Assembly: GCA_003561595.1 (NCBI GenBank)
Contig: PWWF01000188.1
Location: 1 to 7,325, forward strand
Direction of reading: 5' to 3'
DNA from: Paracoccaceae bacterium
Lineage (GTDB): Bacteria; Pseudomonadota; Alphaproteobacteria; Rhodobacterales; Rhodobacteraceae
Length of the DNA stretch: 7,325 nt
Shown here: positions 4,946-7,325 of the stretch, piece after piece
Layout: every line of letters starts with the position of its first letter
Position numbering within the stretch: position 1 is the stretch's first letter
Made by a program: the position numbers and the translations under genes
Notes under the pieces: model-generated
Told to the model about the DNA's origin: nothing
The model's input: the letters and a program-made list of their open reading frames with translations, nothing else
The model's database searches: none

Positions 4946-5883
4946 TGAGCTTTGCCGCCATGATGCTGGTGGCGCTGGCCATCGACCTGGTCCTTGGCTG
5001 GCCTGCATGGCTTTATGCACGGATCGGGCACCCGGTCACATGGATCGGCGCGATGATCGCGGGGCTGGAGGCGCGGCTGAACCATGCCGGGGCCGGACGG
5101 CGCAGGCGCGGGGTATTGGCCGCGGGGTGGGTGGTCGCTGTGGTCGCGCTGATCGCGCTGGTGTTGCAGCTTGCCCTGCCTGCGGGCTGGCTGGGGGTGC
5201 TGCTGGGCGGTGTGCTGGCCTGGCCGCTGGTGGCGATGCGGTCGATGCACAGCCATGTCGCCGCTGTGGCAGACCCCTTGCAGGCAGGCGATACCGATGC
5301 CGCCCGCGCCACTGTCGCGATGATCGTGGGGCGCGACCCGGCGCTGCTGGACTCGTCCGGCATTGCCCGCGCGGGGCTGGAGAGCCTGGCCGAAAACACG
5401 TCAGACGGCATTGTCGCGCCGGTATTCTGGGGCGTGATTGCGGGGCTGCCGGGGATTGCGGCCTACAAGGCGATCAACACGCTCGATTCCATGATCGGGC
5501 ATAAATCTGATCGGTATCGCGAGTTTGGCTGGGCCGGGGCGCGGGTGGATGATCTGGTCAATCTGTTGCCTGCGCGGCTGACCGGCGGGGTATTCGCGCT
5601 TGTCTCGGGCCGCATGGGGGCGGCCTTCGCCTGCATGGCCCGCGATGCGCGCACGCACCGATCCCCGAACGCTGGCTGGCCAGAGGCCGCGATGGCGGGC
5701 GCGCTGAATGTGCGCCTGTCCGGCCCGCGTGTCTATCCCGAGGGCGTCGCGCCCGAGCCCTGGGTGAATGCCGCCGCCCCCGACCCCGCGCCTGCCGACC
5801 TGCGCCGGGGGCTTGCGCTTTATGCCCGCGCGATGGCCGCGCTGATGCTGTCGCTGGCGCTACTGGTCTGGCTGGGCCTGTAA
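4942..5883 (+). CDS. cbiB: Adenosylcobinamide-phosphate synthase
   Basis: A 313-residue integral membrane enzyme (CobD in Pseudomonas naming) that links aminopropanol phosphate to adenosylcobyric acid. Family signatures in order are Asp-Leu-Val-Leu-Gly-Trp-Pro (15-21), Gly-His-Pro-Val-Thr-Trp-Ile-Gly (29-36), Val-Gly-Arg-Asp-Pro (129-133), Glu-Asn-Thr-Ser-Asp-Gly-Ile-Val-Ala-Pro (151-160), Tyr-Lys-Ala-Ile-Asn-Thr-Leu-Asp-Ser-Met (175-184), Val-Asp-Asp-Leu-Val-Asn-Leu-Leu-Pro-Ala-Arg (202-212), and Ser-Pro-Asn-Ala-Gly-Trp-Pro-Glu-Ala (241-249). Membrane segments lie at about 58-78, 81-98, 157-170 and 290-312. The ATG at 4942 forms an ATGA overlap with the bluE stop. A second ATG directly follows at 4945, so either could be used. 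It ends the plus-strand cob unit and is followed by an inverted repeat. Confidence 0.96.
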   Translation: MMSFAAMMLVALAIDLVLGWPAWLYARIGHPVTWIGAMIAGLEARLNHAGAGRRRRGVLAAGWVVAVVALIALVLQLALPAGWLGVLLGGVLAWPLVAMRSMHSHVAAVADPLQAGDTDAARATVAMIVGRDPALLDSSGIARAGLESLAENTSDGIVAPVFWGVIAGLPGIAAYKAINTLDSMIGHKSDRYREFGWAGARVDDLVNLLPARLTGGVFALVSGRMGAAFACMARDARTHRSPNAGWPEAAMAGALNVRLSGPRVYPEGVAPEPWVNAAAPDPAPADLRRGLALYARAMAALMLSLALLVWLGL

Positions 5884-5897
5884 ACACCCCCTCGCCA

Positions 5898-5929
5898 ATC
5901 GCGGCCCGATGGGCCAATCTGGCCGCGAT
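5898..5929 (+). terminator. Inverted repeat after cbiB (possible terminator or attenuator)
   Basis: ATCGCGGCC at 5898-5906 is exactly reverse-complementary to GGCCGCGAT at 5921-5929, giving a nine-base stem with a 14-base loop. The same stretch also allows GGCCC/GGGCC (5903-5907 with 5911-5915) and GGCC/GGCC pairings that exclude the long stem. The sequence GCCAATC occurs twice (5894-5900 and 5913-5919). No T-run follows, and the candidate start of the next gene is only nine bases away. It may separate cbiB from the transporter gene or affect that gene's translation. Confidence 0.4.
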
Positions 5930-5937
5930 GCGATATC

Positions 5938-6900
5938 ATGCCCCCCTGCGCCGTGCCGCCGATGCTGTTCCTGATCCTTGATACCATTGCCGCGCGGGCG
6001 CGGCTGGTGCTGCCTGTGGGGCTGGTTCTGGGTATCCTGGGCGGGCTGGTCGCGCCCGATCTGGCCCCGGCGCTGCAGGGTCTTGTCGCGCCGGTCGTTG
6101 TGGCCCTACTGTTTCTGGGCGTGCTGCGGCTGGGGCCGGAGGGCGTGCGCGCGGGGCTCTATGGCTGGCGCGGCGGCGTGATCGCTGTTCTGGCCTTGCA
6201 GCTTGCGCTACCGGTCGCGGCAGTGCTGGGCGGGCAGGCCATCGGGCTGGGGGGCGTTGTGCTGGCGGGCGTTGTGCTGGTGCTGGCCGCAGCCCCCATC
6301 ACCGGCAGCCCCAATCTCGCGATCCTGTCGGGCGCATCGGGTGCCGTGGCCTTGCGGCAACTGGTGCTGGGCACTGCGCTACTGCCACTGACGGCGCTGC
6401 CGGCCTTTCTGCTGATGCCCGGCTGGGGCGCCCCGCAAGAGGTGGTCGTGATCGTCCTGCGGCTGCTGGTGCTGATCGGGCTGGCGGGTGGGTTGGGGCT
6501 GTGGCTGCGCCACCGGGGCATCGTCGGGGGCGACCCGCGCAGCCTGCGCGCGATTGACGGGCTGGCGACGCTTCTGCTTGCGGTCATCGTGATTGCACTG
6601 ATGGGGGCTGTGGGGCCTGCGCTGCTGTCGGGGTCCGGGGCGTGGATCATGCTGGCCGGGGTGCTGGCGCTGGGCTTCGGGTTGCAGGCGGGCGTGCTGG
6701 TGGTGATGCACAAGCGCGCGCCCCTGGTCGAGGTCGCGTCCCTGAGCCAGGCTGCAGGCAATCGCAATATCGCACTGTTCCTGGGCGTGCTGCCTGCGTC
6801 TGTCGCCGCCGATCTGTTCGTGTTCATCGGGCTCTATCAGATCCCGATGTATCTGACGCCGCTGGTGATGGGCTGGGTGTATCGCCGTATGGAGCCCTGA
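5938..6900 (+). CDS. BASS/SBF-like membrane transporter, substrate unknown
   Basis: A protein of up to 320 residues, almost entirely hydrophobic, with about nine or ten membrane segments. Approximate positions are 23-40, 47-64, 79-98, 100-118, 136-158, 168-190, 207-228, 233-257, 278-296 and 298-314. It resembles bile acid:sodium symporter-type (BASS) proteins in two places: Ala-Pro-Ile-Thr-Gly-Ser-Pro-Asn-Leu-Ala at 119-128, and Ala-Gly-Asn-Arg-Asn-Ile-Ala-Leu at 273-280 in the second half. Related BASS members carry organic anions such as pantoate or pyruvate, so an organic anion is a reasonable guess, nothing more. The start is uncertain. The ATG at 5938 has no good ribosome site, and the in-frame ATG at 5962 begins a more typical Met-Leu-Phe-Leu N-terminus. 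It may be co-transcribed with cbiB, but the inverted repeat between them leaves this open. Confidence 0.72.
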   Translation: MPPCAVPPMLFLILDTIAARARLVLPVGLVLGILGGLVAPDLAPALQGLVAPVVVALLFLGVLRLGPEGVRAGLYGWRGGVIAVLALQLALPVAAVLGGQAIGLGGVVLAGVVLVLAAAPITGSPNLAILSGASGAVALRQLVLGTALLPLTALPAFLLMPGWGAPQEVVVIVLRLLVLIGLAGGLGLWLRHRGIVGGDPRSLRAIDGLATLLLAVIVIALMGAVGPALLSGSGAWIMLAGVLALGFGLQAGVLVVMHKRAPLVEVASLSQAAGNRNIALFLGVLPASVAADLFVFIGLYQIPMYLTPLVMGWVYRRMEP

Positions 6901-6917
6901 GCGGCAACGCTGCCCTC
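6899..6917 (+). terminator. Small bulged hairpin at the end of the transporter gene
   Basis: GAG (6899-6901) and GGCA (6903-6906) pair with TGCC (6911-6914) and CTC (6915-6917) around a four-base loop, with one bulged C. It overlaps the stop codon and has no T-tract after it. The rest of the spacer to 6985 shows nothing firm. Confidence 0.2.
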
Positions 6918-6985
6918 GCGCCATATGGACAAGCCCGCGCACGGCGACTAGGCCAGTAAAGGCCCTGCAGCAAACCGGGATCGCC

Positions 6986-7325
6986 ATGCACGACCAAGAC
7001 CAGCACACACCGCGCCATATCGCCGTCATCGGCGCCGGGATTGTGGGTGTTGCAACCGCTGTCTGGCTGCAGCGCCACGGCCACCGCGTCACACTGATCG
7101 ACCGCGAGGGGCCAGCCGCAGGGGCCAGTTTCGGCAATGGCGGGGTGCTTGCGTCCAGCGCTGTGGTGCCCGTGCCGGTGCCGGGCATCTGGGCGCGGGC
7201 ACCGCGCATGTTGCTGGACCCGCGTCAGCCACTGTTTCTGCGCTGGGGCTATCTGCCGCGTCTTGCGCCCTGGCTGCTACGCTACCTGTCCCGCGCGAAT
7301 GACGCCGATGTGCGACGGATCGCGG
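6986..7325 (+). CDS. FAD-dependent oxidoreductase, D-amino-acid dehydrogenase (DadA)-like, partial
   Basis: The frame opens at the ATG at 6986 and is still open at the right edge after 113 codons, so only the N-terminal quarter or so is seen. Residues 12-21 give the FAD-binding strand and Gly-Ala-Gly-Ile-Val-Gly loop. Asp39 at the end of the second strand is in the position that binds the ribose of FAD. Ala-Ser-Phe-Gly-Asn-Gly-Gly at 47-53 and the Pro-rich stretch after it match the pattern of DadA-type dehydrogenases, which oxidise D-amino acids to keto acids at the membrane. Glycine oxidase-type relatives share the fold, so the substrate is open. A weak purine run, GGGA, lies a few bases before the ATG. 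No link to cobalamin synthesis is apparent. Confidence 0.82.
   Translation, partial: MHDQDQHTPRHIAVIGAGIVGVATAVWLQRHGHRVTLIDREGPAAGASFGNGGVLASSAVVPVPVPGIWARAPRMLLDPRQPLFLRWGYLPRLAPWLLRYLSRANDADVRRIA

Noticed and set aside
6926..6954. Promoter for the DadA-like gene: TGGACA, 17 bases, TAGGCC
   Set aside because: The -35 match is good, but the -10 hexamer agrees at only two of six positions. One good hexamer is expected by chance.
6159..7209. Long minus-strand frames opposite the transporter and DadA-like genes
   Set aside because: They are rich in Ser, Thr, Pro, Gln and His, typical of the reverse complement of Leu/Ala/Gly-rich membrane proteins, and have no domain signature.
1..7325. Mobile element, defence system or phage remnant
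   Set aside because: No transposase, integrase, terminal repeats, direct-repeat array or shift in base composition was seen. The genes are core metabolic and tightly packed.

Overview
The window is a GC-rich, densely packed chromosomal stretch dominated by the late (nucleotide-loop) half of adenosylcobalamin biosynthesis. Gene content and protein style point to an alphaproteobacterium of the order Rhodobacterales. The strongest clue is a BluE-type GHMP L-threonine kinase in the cob cluster, reported for Rhodobacterales. The DUF1244 protein and the cobU-cobT-cobS order fit as well. The genus cannot be fixed from the sequence alone.

Layout. (1) Positions 1-1149, minus strand: a likely three-gene transcription unit of uncharacterised proteins (DUF1244 protein, DUF5671 membrane protein, then a partial single-pass membrane protein running off the left edge). 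Its probable control region lies at about 1096-1149. (2) Positions 1150-1236: two GC-rich hairpins placed back to back, a plausible end for the cob transcript. (3) Positions 1237-3511, minus strand: cobU, cobT and cobS, each overlapping the next by the four bases ATGA. (4) Positions 3512-3581: a 70-base divergent spacer with an 8-base inverted repeat whose arms hold the purine-rich start regions of both flanking genes. (5) Positions 3582-5883, plus strand: cobC-like phosphatase, bluE and cbiB, again joined by ATGA overlaps. (6) Positions 5884-6985: a BASS-like membrane transporter gene with short structured spacers on both sides. (7) Positions 6986-7325: the 5' part of a DadA-like FAD-dependent oxidoreductase, cut by the right edge.

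How the genes work together. BluE phosphorylates L-threonine. A threonine-phosphate decarboxylase, not in this window, would convert the product to aminopropanol phosphate. CbiB attaches aminopropanol phosphate to adenosylcobyric acid. CobU activates the resulting cobinamide as the GDP derivative. CobT makes alpha-ribazole phosphate from 5,6-dimethylbenzimidazole and nicotinate mononucleotide. CobS joins the two halves, and CobC removes the 5'-phosphate. Six of the seven steps are therefore encoded in one divergent locus. Gene names follow the Salmonella scheme; the Pseudomonas denitrificans names are CobP (CobU), CobU (CobT), CobV (CobS) and CobD (CbiB).

I saw no tRNA, rRNA, CRISPR array, insertion sequence or recognisable cobalamin riboswitch. 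The locus looks like core metabolism rather than an accessory island. The features worth a second look are its junction motifs, spacer structures and less-characterised neighbours.
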